DNA of 12,769 nt from Bacteroidales bacterium. GTDB lineage: Bacteria; Bacteroidota; Bacteroidia; Bacteroidales; UBA1402. The position numbers were made by a program, and so were the translations under genes. How positions within the stretch are numbered: position 1 is the first letter of the stretch; each line of letters starts with the position of its first letter. Where the stretch lies: assembly GCA_023230125.1 (NCBI GenBank), contig JALNXZ010000018.1, positions 1-12,769 on the forward strand, read 5' to 3'. The notes under the pieces were generated by a model that saw nothing but the letters and a program-made list of their open reading frames with translations, was not told where the DNA came from and made no database searches. Shown piece after piece: positions 1 to 7,363 of this stretch.

Positions 1-1296
1 TGCAGCAAAAAAGAATCCGGAGTGGTTTCGCATGTAACAAAATTCGGTTTGTGGATACCATATTGACGGCGCTTGCGGCAAGGCTGGTTTTGTTTCCATC
101 AATTCATTATAGGACGCGAGGTTTTCTAATGACCTGAAGAAATCTCTACCTGAATAGTAATATTGCCTTTTGGCATTCTGTTGAATGAGGTATGATGCAA
201 ACTGCTGCATCTCTAAACTTTTCACTGCCTTTCCGTAGCGGAAGATGACACCGGGCAGTCCTCTTCCTTTTGCGGATGCATCCGCAAAATTGACGACCCA
301 ACCATTACCTATGTATGATTTGGCAATATATTCTCCCATGTTTTTAATCATAGGTTGATTGAAAATGGATATTTTACCATTAGTTGCCAGGCTCAGTATT
401 TGTAAGTAATCATATAATTTTCCGGCGGCATGCCCCCAGTATGAAGGCCCTTCTTCACAAGCTCCATCGGCATTGCTCCGGTTGATGAACTTATCTACTG
501 AGACCATGGTACGGTGGACAGCTGCTGCCAATTTCACAGGATCATTTTCGAGCAAAAGAAAACAGGTAAGTACATTACTGTTGCACCAGGGAGTCCAGTT
601 GTTGACCATTGTTTGAGGAGTAGCATTGAACGCTTGCCACCAAAAGTCGCTTCTATTCATATATGGGTCAAGAATGCGTATTTGTAAATTTTTAAGTAAG
701 CGCTCTGCAATCAATGGATTAACTTCATCTAATTGATCTTTTAAAAAATAGTAGGTCCAAGCCAAAAAAGAGCCTACATCAGCTGAAGTGAGTTCAATGA
801 CATTTTCTTTATAACTAGGCAGAGATGTCTTTTCAACTTGTTCACTGGCAACATGAGCGGCAAGTGCCCAGGTTGTCATTTCGCAATAAAACCATACGCC
901 ATTGGCAATCTGATCAACGAAGCGACCTTTTCCTTCTGCCAATTCAGCAAGAACCAATTGGGTCAATGCTGAAATATTTCTGCCAAAAGGGTCTTCCATC
1001 ACTTCTCTTATTCCTGTTCGGTCATATGCAAGATAGTCGGTCGCAGTAATGACTTCCCATTTGTAGTTTAAGAAAGTATTTCCCCTTCTGATGATTTCAT
1101 CTTTGTTATTTCCTGTCAAAGTGTTCCAACCACTACGATCTGTATATGACGGATAGGGAACCCATTTTTGGTTAAGTATCAGGCTTGATTTTACTTCTGA
1201 AATATCGGCTTCTTTTTGCAAGAAATCTTTAATTTCATAACCATTGACTGATAATGAGCTAAAAATGAGAAGGATCAGGATTGTTAGTTGTTTCAT
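1..1296 (-). CDS. Heparinase II/III-family polysaccharide lyase (N-terminal part, cut by window edge)
   Basis: The reading frame is open from an ATG at 1294-1296 down to base 1, giving 432 codons with no stop, so the C-terminal part lies outside the window. Residues 1-19 form a signal peptide (MKQLTILILL, then a small-residue end near SVNG), so the product is exported. The rest of the visible part is helix-rich and matches the alpha/alpha-toroid domain of the heparinase II/III superfamily (PL12/15/17/21 type). Family-like stretches include MVNNWTPWCNSNVL near residue 230 and EEGPSYWGHAAGKLYDYL near 281. The last visible residues (CYMRNHSGFFFAA) look like the start of the beta-sandwich domain, where a catalytic NHND-type motif would be expected just beyond the edge. 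These enzymes cleave uronic-acid-containing polysaccharides by beta-elimination, usually in the periplasm. The substrate cannot be told from this part. No sus genes or sulfatases are visible on this side. The family is fairly sure, the exact PL class is not. Confidence 0.85.
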   Translation of the reverse strand, partial: MKQLTILILLIFSSLSVNGYEIKDFLQKEADISEVKSSLILNQKWVPYPSYTDRSGWNTLTGNNKDEIIRRGNTFLNYKWEVITATDYLAYDRTGIREVMEDPFGRNISALTQLVLAELAEGKGRFVDQIANGVWFYCEMTTWALAAHVASEQVEKTSLPSYKENVIELTSADVGSFLAWTYYFLKDQLDEVNPLIAERLLKNLQIRILDPYMNRSDFWWQAFNATPQTMVNNWTPWCNSNVLTCFLLLENDPVKLAAAVHRTMVSVDKFINRSNADGACEEGPSYWGHAAGKLYDYLQILSLATNGKISIFNQPMIKNMGEYIAKSYIGNGWVVNFADASAKGRGLPGVIFRYGKAVKSLEMQQFASYLIQQNAKRQYYYSGRDFFRSLENLASYNELMETKPALPQAPSIWYPQTEFCYMRNHSGFFFAA

Positions 1297-1362
1297 TTCT
1301 TTTGTTTTTTTAAAATAAATAGAAGGGCAGCAGGCTTTAGTCTGCTATGAATTTTGCCGCTT

Positions 1363-1370
1363 CAAATTTA
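1363..1370 (-). promoter_or_regulatory. Bacteroidetes -7 element for the heparinase-family gene
   Basis: On the minus strand these bases read TAAATTTG, an exact TAnnTTTG. No convincing TTTG -33 element is seen at the usual spacing upstream. Transcription would start near 1356 and leave a leader of about 60 nt. That leader contains an imperfect hairpin at 1329-1346 (7-bp arms with one mismatch on this strand, 4-nt loop). Support is the exact match plus its placement between divergent genes. Confidence 0.45.
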
Positions 1371-1447
1371 TAAAAAATATGAATAGGTTTTGCCGGTATT
1401 TGAAATTAGGACTTCCTTTTGTAGTCAAAAAGATCATTAAAATAAAT

Positions 1448-1455
1448 TACCTTTG
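1448..1455 (+). promoter_or_regulatory. Bacteroidetes -7 element for truA
   Basis: TACCTTTG is an exact TAnnTTTG match, 20 bases before the truA ATG at 1475. The nearest upstream TTTTG (1417-1421) is 26 bases away, too far for a standard -33, so that half is weak. A transcript beginning near 1462 would exclude the upstream in-frame ATG at 1379, which supports the downstream start for truA. Confidence 0.5.
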
Positions 1456-1474
1456 CGCTCAGATTCAAAAATTC

Positions 1475-2230
1475 ATGATACAACGTTATTTCATTCGCTT
1501 TGCATACGATGGTACCAATTATCATGGTTGGCAATTACAACCCAATGCTGTCTCTGTGCAAGAAGTCATGACGGAAATCATGCAGCATCTATTTGGTCCT
1601 CATTTCATGCTGACAGCAGCAGGTAGGACCGATGCCGGTGTTCATGCCCGCATGATGTACGCACATTTCGATACGGAAAAAAAAATAATTGATGTCGAAA
1701 TTCTGGCAAAAAAGCTTGACCTGATGATGCCGTCTGATATCAAAATTTTTGAAGTGATTCCTGTACGTCCCGATGCTCATGCCCGTTTCGATGCAACATC
1801 CCGTACCTACGAATATTGGATGGCTGACGAAAAAGACCCTTTCAATATCTCCTTTTATACCCGCATGTATGGGAATCTCGATTACGAAGCCATGAATAGG
1901 GCTGCAAAATGTCTTTTTGATTATACTGATTTTACCAGCTTCAGTAAAGCGCATACCGATGTTAAGACCAACAATTGCAAGATTATGCAGGCCTATTGGG
2001 AAAAACGTGGCATCTATTGGGTGTTTACCATTCAGGCAGACCGTTTCTTACGCAATATGGTACGTGCTGTTGTTGGAACCCTTTTCGAAGTTGGCAGAGG
2101 CAAAATGGATGAGGCTGGTTTCAGGGCAGTCATAGAATCAGAAAACCGTTCCAATGCAGGGACTTCCGTTCATGCACAAGGTTTGTTCTTAACAGAGGTA
2201 TCCTATCCGGAAGAACTATTTCAGAGGTAA
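1475..2230 (+). CDS. truA: tRNA pseudouridine(38-40) synthase TruA
   Basis: TruA converts uridines 38, 39 and 40 in the anticodon stem-loop of many tRNAs to pseudouridine in the cytoplasm. The 251-residue product has the family start (RYFIRFAYDGTNYHGWQ), the catalytic-Asp motif GRTDAGVHA with Asp53, a central RTYEYW segment, the DFTSFSK segment and the late FLRNMVRAVVGTLFEVGRG motif. Length is normal for the family. The frame is open back to an ATG at 1379, but I chose 1475 because homologues start here and a -7 element at 1448-1455 lies inside the longer version. The 32 extra residues in the longer version resemble nothing in the family. The gene is transcribed divergently from the lyase. 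No key residue is missing. Confidence 0.95.
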   Translation: MIQRYFIRFAYDGTNYHGWQLQPNAVSVQEVMTEIMQHLFGPHFMLTAAGRTDAGVHARMMYAHFDTEKKIIDVEILAKKLDLMMPSDIKIFEVIPVRPDAHARFDATSRTYEYWMADEKDPFNISFYTRMYGNLDYEAMNRAAKCLFDYTDFTSFSKAHTDVKTNNCKIMQAYWEKRGIYWVFTIQADRFLRNMVRAVVGTLFEVGRGKMDEAGFRAVIESENRSNAGTSVHAQGLFLTEVSYPEELFQR

Positions 2231-2290
2231 AAGGTTAAAAATCCGAGATCTAAATATGTGGATATTATGCGCTTTTACGTCTGTTTTTTT
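2227..2290 (+). terminator. Possible weak terminator after truA
   Basis: GTAAAAG (2227-2233, overlapping the truA stop) can pair with CTTTTAC (2272-2278), with a small inner pair ATCC/GGAT (2241-2244 with 2260-2263). A run of seven T follows at 2284-2290. The stem is AU-rich and the loop is long, so this is a weak candidate only. Confidence 0.25.
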
Positions 2291-2361
2291 CATTTTTTGG
2301 CATACCGAAAGAATTCTGTACCTTTTCAGTTCCGTTGGACAATACTTTGTATCTTTTTCTT

Positions 2362-2391
2362 TTTGTGTTTGTCTGATTTTCTGTATTTTTG
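2362..2391 (+). promoter_or_regulatory. Bacteroidetes promoter (-33 TTTG and -7 TATTTTTG)
   Basis: TTTG at 2362-2365 and TATTTTTG at 2384-2391 are separated by 18 bases, close to the usual TTTG-N19-TAnnTTTG. This is the best full promoter match noticed in the window. Transcription would start near 2397, so the DUF3256-like gene at 2592 would have a long leader of about 195 nt. It probably drives the two-gene unit with the symporter. Confidence 0.55.
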
Positions 2392-2443
2392 CGCGCTGAG
2401 TTTACTAAATTCGAAGATTTCAATGGTTTCGGTGGCTCGTCGT

Positions 2444-2483
2444 TCAGGAACAATCGTTTCATTCCTGACAGAATCATTTTTTT
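2444..2483 (+). terminator. Hairpin with downstream T-run in leader (attenuator-like or weak terminator)
   Basis: TCAGGAA (2444-2450) and TTCCTGA (2462-2468) make a perfect 7-bp stem with an 11-nt loop. Seven T follow at 2477-2483. The T-run begins 8 bases after the stem, further than in a good intrinsic terminator, so efficiency is doubtful. It lies inside the 21-codon ORF at 2423-2488, an arrangement that could allow translation-linked attenuation. That function is inference. Confidence 0.3.
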
Positions 2484-2484
2484 C

Positions 2485-2573
2485 ATGAAAAGAATATCAA
2501 GATAAAGGCCTTGGTTTTGATTGGTGTCCTTTTAGGTATATTCCTGTTGTGTTTGGAATCAAGACTTAATTGA
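2485..2573 (+). pseudogene. Small membrane-peptide ORF broken by one base
   Basis: The ATG at 2485 opens a frame that stops after six codons (MKRISR). One base out of phase, the frame from 2490 to the TGA at 2571-2573 encodes KNIKIKALVLIG followed by VLLGIFLLCLESRLN. Together these form a basic N-terminus, a hydrophobic span and a short tail. Adding one A to the A4 run at 2488-2491 joins the ATG to this frame and gives a continuous 29-residue single-pass membrane peptide. This could be a decayed gene, a sequencing or assembly error, a -1 frameshift site or chance. I do not recognise the peptide and give it no function. It could also be the remnant N-terminus of a longer exported protein. Confidence 0.3.
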
Positions 2574-2591
2574 AAATATAATTTATATCAG

Positions 2592-3245
2592 ATGAAAAAG
2601 CACCTGCTTTTTTTGTTTCTTTTCTATCTTTTATCGGAAATGTCAGGAGTGAAAGCCCAGACAATTTCATATTACTTCATTAAGATGCCTGTCAATCTGA
2701 TACCTTCTGTTTCCATTGACACGAGAAGAGACCTTGTAGATTTCTACAACAATGGAAAATCGGCGGTGATGCCTTCTGCTTTTGGTACAGAAGTAGTACT
2801 AAAAGATATGTCTGAGAATTATCTTTTACTTCAGACTTCTGAAAATGCCGAAATGCAATTGAAACTGTTGCAGGTCAATGATACTTTACAGGTACTCGCC
2901 TTAATCCATACTGTTGCTGCCCCACTGAAGGACAGTAGAATCTCTTTCTATTCTACCACCTGGCAACCTCTATCCAAACTGGAAATGCCGCAATTGAGCT
3001 TCCTCGATTTTCTGGATGTCGATAAAGGGAGGGCTTTAGGATTGGGAAACCGTTTCAACGAAGTCTGCCTGAGAAATTTTGTTTCCTATCAATTTAGTAA
3101 AAATACCTCTATTTTGGTGACTCATTCTTCAATCAAGGAAGATTTGCGACCGGATATCCTGAAAGATTTTGAGCCTGTCATTAAAGATTCTATAATTTTT
3201 GTTTTTAAAAATGGTCGCTTTAACCTTCTGAACCCTGAGAAATGA
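2592..3245 (+). CDS. Exported DUF3256-like protein
   Basis: The 217-residue product has a signal peptide (MKKHLLFLFLFYLLSEMSGVKAQ, cleavage probably after VKA near residue 22), so it is exported to the periplasm or cell envelope. The mature part, with conserved-looking stretches such as YYFIKMP, LLPSV-like LIPSVSIDTRRDLVDFY, a central LQVNDTLQVLALIHTV and a C-terminal RFNLLNP, resembles the DUF3256 family of Bacteroidales. That identification is from memory of the family pattern. Its function is unknown. No lipobox Cys and no catalytic motif is visible. Its last four bases overlap the symporter start (ATGA), so the two are probably co-transcribed and translationally coupled. The likely promoter is at 2362-2391. 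The ATG at 2592 is the only start that gives a proper signal peptide. Confidence 0.75.
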   Translation: MKKHLLFLFLFYLLSEMSGVKAQTISYYFIKMPVNLIPSVSIDTRRDLVDFYNNGKSAVMPSAFGTEVVLKDMSENYLLLQTSENAEMQLKLLQVNDTLQVLALIHTVAAPLKDSRISFYSTTWQPLSKLEMPQLSFLDFLDVDKGRALGLGNRFNEVCLRNFVSYQFSKNTSILVTHSSIKEDLRPDILKDFEPVIKDSIIFVFKNGRFNLLNPEK

Positions 3246-4711
3246 TCTGTTCTATCAATCAATTCTTTGAACCGCTCGTTCAAGAATTAAGCAAAGTCCT
3301 TTTTTGGGATCCCTTTGCAGCAGTCGGCCTTAAACTTGGTGCCGCTGTTCCTTTTATTGTTGTCTGGCTGATAGCCGGTGCCATCTTTTTTACGATATAC
3401 CTGAAATTTATTAATATCCGTGGATTTAAACACGGTGTAGATTTAGCACTTGGCAGATATACCAAACATAAAGGAAAAGGAGAGACCTCGCATTTTCAGG
3501 CCATTTCGACAGCATTGTCCTCTACGGTTGGGTTGGGAAACATTGCAGGTGTGGCAATCGCCCTTTCGATGGGGGGACCAGGTGCGACATTTTGGTTGAT
3601 TTTAGCCGGATTTTTTGGAATGTCCTCTAAGTTTGCAGAATGCACTCTTGGTGTCAAATACCGGAGAATAAGTCCCGAAGGTGTAGTTTCCGGAGGTCCC
3701 ATGTATTATTTGCGGGATGGTCTTAAAGAGCGTGGATTGCCAAAATTGGGCCTTATTTTAGCATATATGTTTGCCCTGATTGTTGCCTTTTCTGCATTTG
3801 GAATCGGGAATATGTTTCAATCAAATCAAATACATGCTCAAATTTCCACCATGTTCCCGGTAATAGCTCCTTACGGCTTCTGGGTAGGTTTGGTACTGGC
3901 TATGATGACGGGTTTGGTCATTTTGGGAGGTATTAAAAGTATAGCGAAAGTCAGTGAAAAAATATTTCCTTTCATGGCAATTCTATATATTGTTGTATGT
4001 CTGATGATTATCTCCTCTAATATTACAAAAATTGGGATGGCCTTTCAGCTGATTGTCGATGGTGCTTTTCATCCGGATGCACTGAAAGGTGGTTTTGTTG
4101 GAGTCATGGTGATAGGTTTTCGTAGGGCCGCCTTTTCAAATGAAGCTGGTATAGGTTCTGCAGCCATCGCTCATTCTACTGTTAAAACAGCCAAGCCTGT
4201 CACTGAGGGTTATGTGGCGCTTCTTGAACCTTTTATTGATACAGTTATCATTTGTACTTTGACTGCACTCACCTTGATATTTACTGGATACTATGAAAAT
4301 TCAGGGAATCTCGAAGGTGCGCAGTTGACTTCAGCTGCATTTAAATCTTTTGCTTGGTGGGCACCATACGTCTTGCTTCTTTGTATGTTACTTTTCGCCT
4401 ATTCTACGTTGATCGGATGGTCTTATTATGGAGTGAAAGGATTTGATTTCATTTTCGGAGAGCTGTCTGAAAAGCTTTTCGGAAAAAGGATTTATGCTGA
4501 AAAGCTCTATCAGGTTATCTTCTTAATGGTCATCATCGTTGGAACAACCACCAGCCTCACCACCATCATAGATTTTTCTGATATGTTGGTGTTGTGCATG
4601 TCTGTACCCAATATACTGGGACTATACATTCTTGCTCCTGTATTGAAGAAAGAGATGAAAGCATACAATCGGGCACTTAAAAGTGACAAGATTGGGTGTG
4701 GAAAGCCGTGA
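3242..4711 (+). CDS. Sodium:alanine/glycine symporter family protein (AGCS)
   Basis: The 489-residue integral inner-membrane protein imports a small neutral amino acid, typically alanine or glycine, with sodium. It shows the family signatures: SHFQAISTALSSTVGLGNIAGVA in pieces around residues 83-105, the GGPGATFW and GGPMYYL turns that follow, and RRAAFSNEAGIGSAA at 294-308. About ten hydrophobic segments are visible, starting near residues 30-53 and ending near 445-465. Length is normal. The exact substrate cannot be read from the sequence; alanine, glycine or glutamine are possible. The ATG lies inside the stop of the preceding exported protein, giving a 4-base overlap. The 3' end is only 2 bases from the end of the convergent peptidase gene, leaving no room for a separate terminator. 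Confidence 0.93.
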   Translation: MICSINQFFEPLVQELSKVLFWDPFAAVGLKLGAAVPFIVVWLIAGAIFFTIYLKFINIRGFKHGVDLALGRYTKHKGKGETSHFQAISTALSSTVGLGNIAGVAIALSMGGPGATFWLILAGFFGMSSKFAECTLGVKYRRISPEGVVSGGPMYYLRDGLKERGLPKLGLILAYMFALIVAFSAFGIGNMFQSNQIHAQISTMFPVIAPYGFWVGLVLAMMTGLVILGGIKSIAKVSEKIFPFMAILYIVVCLMIISSNITKIGMAFQLIVDGAFHPDALKGGFVGVMVIGFRRAAFSNEAGIGSAAIAHSTVKTAKPVTEGYVALLEPFIDTVIICTLTALTLIFTGYYENSGNLEGAQLTSAAFKSFAWWAPYVLLLCMLLFAYSTLIGWSYYGVKGFDFIFGELSEKLFGKRIYAEKLYQVIFLMVIIVGTTTSLTTIIDFSDMLVLCMSVPNILGLYILAPVLKKEMKAYNRALKSDKIGCGKP

Positions 4712-4713
4712 TG

Positions 4714-7248
4714 TTATTCTTTCATGAACTTCACGGTCTTGGTGCCGTTTTCAGTTCTAATCTGAATTAAATATAATCCGGACTTAAGATTATGGACAGA
4801 TAAAATCTTGCTATTTGACACTTGCAGGATTATCCGTCCTGAAAGGTCAGAAACATGTGCCTGCAGGACAGATTCCTCTGTTTGGATATTTAGTTGGCCT
4901 TTTACAGGATTTGGATAAATGCTGAAAGTTCTCGTCTGTTTATAATCCAAAGCGGTAGCCGCTTCTTCCAGAGTGAAAAATAAGGTATCGATGGCTGCAT
5001 CTTTTGTGCTAATTTTAAACAAATCCTCTTCCAATTTGTAGAATAGGCAGAGACGATAACGTCCGGGATTCAGGCTAATGGAACCTGATAGGGTGGTGCT
5101 TACTGTATCATTCGTATTGATGGTTATATTTTTTGGCCCAATGATAGCCAAATATTGTCCTTCGTTTTCCGGGTAAATATAGGCGTATATGCTGCCATAA
5201 AAATTACTATCTGTATTACTGATAGAAGTATAGACTGTAAACGGCTCGTTTCTGTGAAGTGTATCTTTGGATAAACGGAGCTTTTGAGTCAGGCTTAATT
5301 GCCCACTTTCTATGGAGACAGGCAACTTGCCATAATTATCCGGTCCAATCGGCTTAAAATTCTCCAATGAAATAGTATTGGTGCTATCATAGGCGGCAAT
5401 GGCATAATAATTACCAGGTGTGCTGGTGATTGTCCCCGTTAGCTCAAATGTTTTTGTTTGACCGCTTGAAATACACACATTTCCGTAATCGAGTAACTGG
5501 TAGGCAGACGCATCTGTTGTTGAACGAAGATAGAGGGCAATGGCTGAATTGTATTCAGTTCCGGTATTCTGAATTGTTACACTAAAACTAGCCTTCCGGT
5601 TTTGGTAAAGGTTTTGGTGCTGTATGGCTTGAGTTAGTGTCAAAATCGGACTGGATACCGGTCTTTGAATGACTGCAGAAAGGGATGTGGAACCAGAGAT
5701 TATAACATCCAGGTAATTGTTCCAATTGTTCGTAGCATTCATAAAAGACCAAGATGTAGAATCCGTTGGTTTGTAGATGCAATATATCCGATAGTTGCCC
5801 GGGACTAAGTTCAGGTTAGAAAGAGATACCCCTTTAAATGATTCATATTTAGACCATCCCCAATTATAGAGGAGTTCGCTGATATTAGAATAAATCAGTA
5901 CTGCTTTCATAATACCGTTCTGATACAGGCCGATGCCGATTTTTCCTTTAAAAGCATCAAAACTTATATTCTTACAGCCAAAAACAAGATTGGTGGTGCT
6001 AGAATTGATGTTTTCCAGGGTATCTTCTGATGAAAATAACCCACTTTTATACATACTGATTTTATAGGTCACGTTGTCAATTCCATCCGGTTTCATGATA
6101 CCTCCTATAAATGCTTGTCTTACGCTGTAGCCATCGGCAATGACATTGATGCTTCCTGCCGCACCACTATACAGCGAACTCAATTCAAAGTAGCCGTTGC
6201 CATATCCACCCCAGCCCCAGTTGATATGAAACATATCGCTGCTGTCATATCCATCACATACGAATGCATGGCCAGATAAACTTAACGTTCCTGCGGAGTA
6301 AAGAATTGGCCTTTTGTTGATTAATTCATTTTTGATCATTGTTTTCCACTGAGCTTCGTTATAATTTTCTTTATAGTGGATCTGAAGATCGGAGTCATAT
6401 CCGAAATAATTGGTAAATGCATTCGTTGCATCTTTACTTTGAGCAGCACTTGAATTTATACCATATTTCATATTGACTGATACTCCGCAATGATATATCA
6501 GAGTTGCGACAGCCGTGTCTTGTCGAGGAGTGGATGATGTGCTGTATCTGTCCTGCATATTGTCCCAGTCATAGTACGTATGACCGAAATCGGCAGAAAT
6601 ATTTATAAATGGATTATAATCGTAACTATGGGATCCGGTTCCAGATACTGGCCATTCATGATACTTCATGATTTGTGCCATGGCTATAGCCACACAACCT
6701 GCTACTGCGTGTACTCCTTCTGCATTTGAAGGACAAAGTATGTTATATGCTCCATATTGATTCCACTTGATATTGCCCAATAAGGGACTAACGTAATCGG
6801 TCATGGACGAATTGACCATATTTTCTGAATCAAAGGCCATCGGATTTTTCACATTCTCAATGGCGTATTTTATTTCGGATTGATAGAGCTCAAGCCATGT
6901 CTTGAGATTTTCAGGCATATTCTCAACGGGGAGAGCCCCTTCGTCTGAATAACCCAATATTTTTTTGGTGAGATCATTGCCTGATACAATGACAAATCCC
7001 TGTTCTTTCCCTACATTGAAGATGTAGAAGTAAGTTTGCGTGTTGGTGGATCTCAAGAGTGAAGTACTATCCTTACAGGCATACACCAATCGAAAATCAG
7101 GAGTCGAACGGAGTAAGGATGTTTTTTTCTGATTGTAAAATTGCTGTGCTATTTGCAGTGCTTCATTTTCATCAATTTGAGCTGAGTAAGCCAGTGATGA
7201 AAAAATAATACAAAGTATTGTAAAAAAACAGCATCGAATTTTATTCAT
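4714..7248 (-). CDS. Secreted C10-family (streptopain/PrtT-like) cysteine peptidase with type IX sorting domain
   Basis: The 844-residue precursor starts with a signal peptide (residues 1-22, ending AYSA). Residues 23 to about 140 look like the Spi/PrtT inhibitory propeptide, with IDENEALQIAQQFYNQ and the FYIFNVGKEQGFVIVSGND core. The catalytic domain spans about 145-385. It has WNQYGAYN with probable oxyanion Gln164, AGCVAIAMAQIM with nucleophile Cys185, SGHAFVCDGY with His327, and HINWGWGG with Asn343 and Trp344. Three related beta-rich repeats follow (about 394-515, 534-645 and 649-760). The C-terminus from about 775 (FSIYPNP...LKSGLYLIQI...VKFMKE) is a type A T9SS sorting domain, so the protein should cross the outer membrane and be released or attached to the surface. 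All catalytic residues are present. Relatives include Porphyromonas PrtT and streptococcal SpeB. It may be read from the upstream nnr-DUF4831 unit or from its own weak promoter in the 115-bp gap. Confidence 0.93.
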   Translation of the reverse strand: MNKIRCCFFTILCIIFSSLAYSAQIDENEALQIAQQFYNQKKTSLLRSTPDFRLVYACKDSTSLLRSTNTQTYFYIFNVGKEQGFVIVSGNDLTKKILGYSDEGALPVENMPENLKTWLELYQSEIKYAIENVKNPMAFDSENMVNSSMTDYVSPLLGNIKWNQYGAYNILCPSNAEGVHAVAGCVAIAMAQIMKYHEWPVSGTGSHSYDYNPFINISADFGHTYYDWDNMQDRYSTSSTPRQDTAVATLIYHCGVSVNMKYGINSSAAQSKDATNAFTNYFGYDSDLQIHYKENYNEAQWKTMIKNELINKRPILYSAGTLSLSGHAFVCDGYDSSDMFHINWGWGGYGNGYFELSSLYSGAAGSINVIADGYSVRQAFIGGIMKPDGIDNVTYKISMYKSGLFSSEDTLENINSSTTNLVFGCKNISFDAFKGKIGIGLYQNGIMKAVLIYSNISELLYNWGWSKYESFKGVSLSNLNLVPGNYRIYCIYKPTDSTSWSFMNATNNWNNYLDVIISGSTSLSAVIQRPVSSPILTLTQAIQHQNLYQNRKASFSVTIQNTGTEYNSAIALYLRSTTDASAYQLLDYGNVCISSGQTKTFELTGTITSTPGNYYAIAAYDSTNTISLENFKPIGPDNYGKLPVSIESGQLSLTQKLRLSKDTLHRNEPFTVYTSISNTDSNFYGSIYAYIYPENEGQYLAIIGPKNITINTNDTVSTTLSGSISLNPGRYRLCLFYKLEEDLFKISTKDAAIDTLFFTLEEAATALDYKQTRTFSIYPNPVKGQLNIQTEESVLQAHVSDLSGRIILQVSNSKILSVHNLKSGLYLIQIRTENGTKTVKFMKE

Positions 7249-7265
7249 AAGTATGGTTTTCTATG

Positions 7266-7298
7266 AAAATATATAGAAATGAATTTTATCATAGGCAA
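7266..7298 (-). promoter_or_regulatory. Possible weak promoter for the C10 peptidase
   Basis: On the minus strand, TTG (7296-7298) is followed after 22 bases by TATATTTT (7266-7273), which differs from TAnnTTTG only in the last base. It ends 18 bases before the ATG. The same stretch holds a 7-bp inverted repeat, TTTCTAT/ATAGAAA (7258-7264 and 7273-7279). Both signals are weak in AT-rich DNA. Confidence 0.22.
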
Positions 7299-7363
7299 GA
7301 AAAACAGCCATAATAGAGCTTCACTAAGAGTATCAGGTTTATATTTTATAAAGCGTTTTTTAA

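Larger units (their letters stand above)
2231..2591 (+). other. 361-bp intergenic leader region between truA and the DUF3256-like gene
   Basis: No conserved protein gene is recognisable here. The first 130 bases are T-rich and hold a possible truA terminator. From 2362 there is a good promoter, then about 195 nt of presumed leader. The leader holds a 21-codon ORF (2423-2488), a 7-bp hairpin with a distal T-run (2444-2483), and a short membrane-peptide ORF broken by one base (2485-2573). A frame open on both strands across 2258-2488 has low-complexity, Phe-rich content on the plus strand and looks non-coding. Confidence 0.6.

Noticed and set aside
825..1049. 74-codon plus-strand frame opposite the lyase gene
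   Set aside because: It is antisense to a conserved exported enzyme and shows no family signal.
1589..1954. 121-codon minus-strand frame inside truA
   Set aside because: It lies wholly opposite a clearly coding, conserved gene and has no recognisable domain.
2265..2486. 73-codon minus-strand frame opposite the leader region
   Set aside because: Its Lys/Asn-rich content mirrors the T-rich plus strand, and it has no family resemblance or promoter.
2258..2488. 76-codon plus-strand frame after truA
   Set aside because: It is Phe- and Leu-rich because the DNA is T-rich, crosses the promoter at 2362-2391 and resembles no family. Only the last 21 codons (from 2423) are kept as a possible leader ORF.
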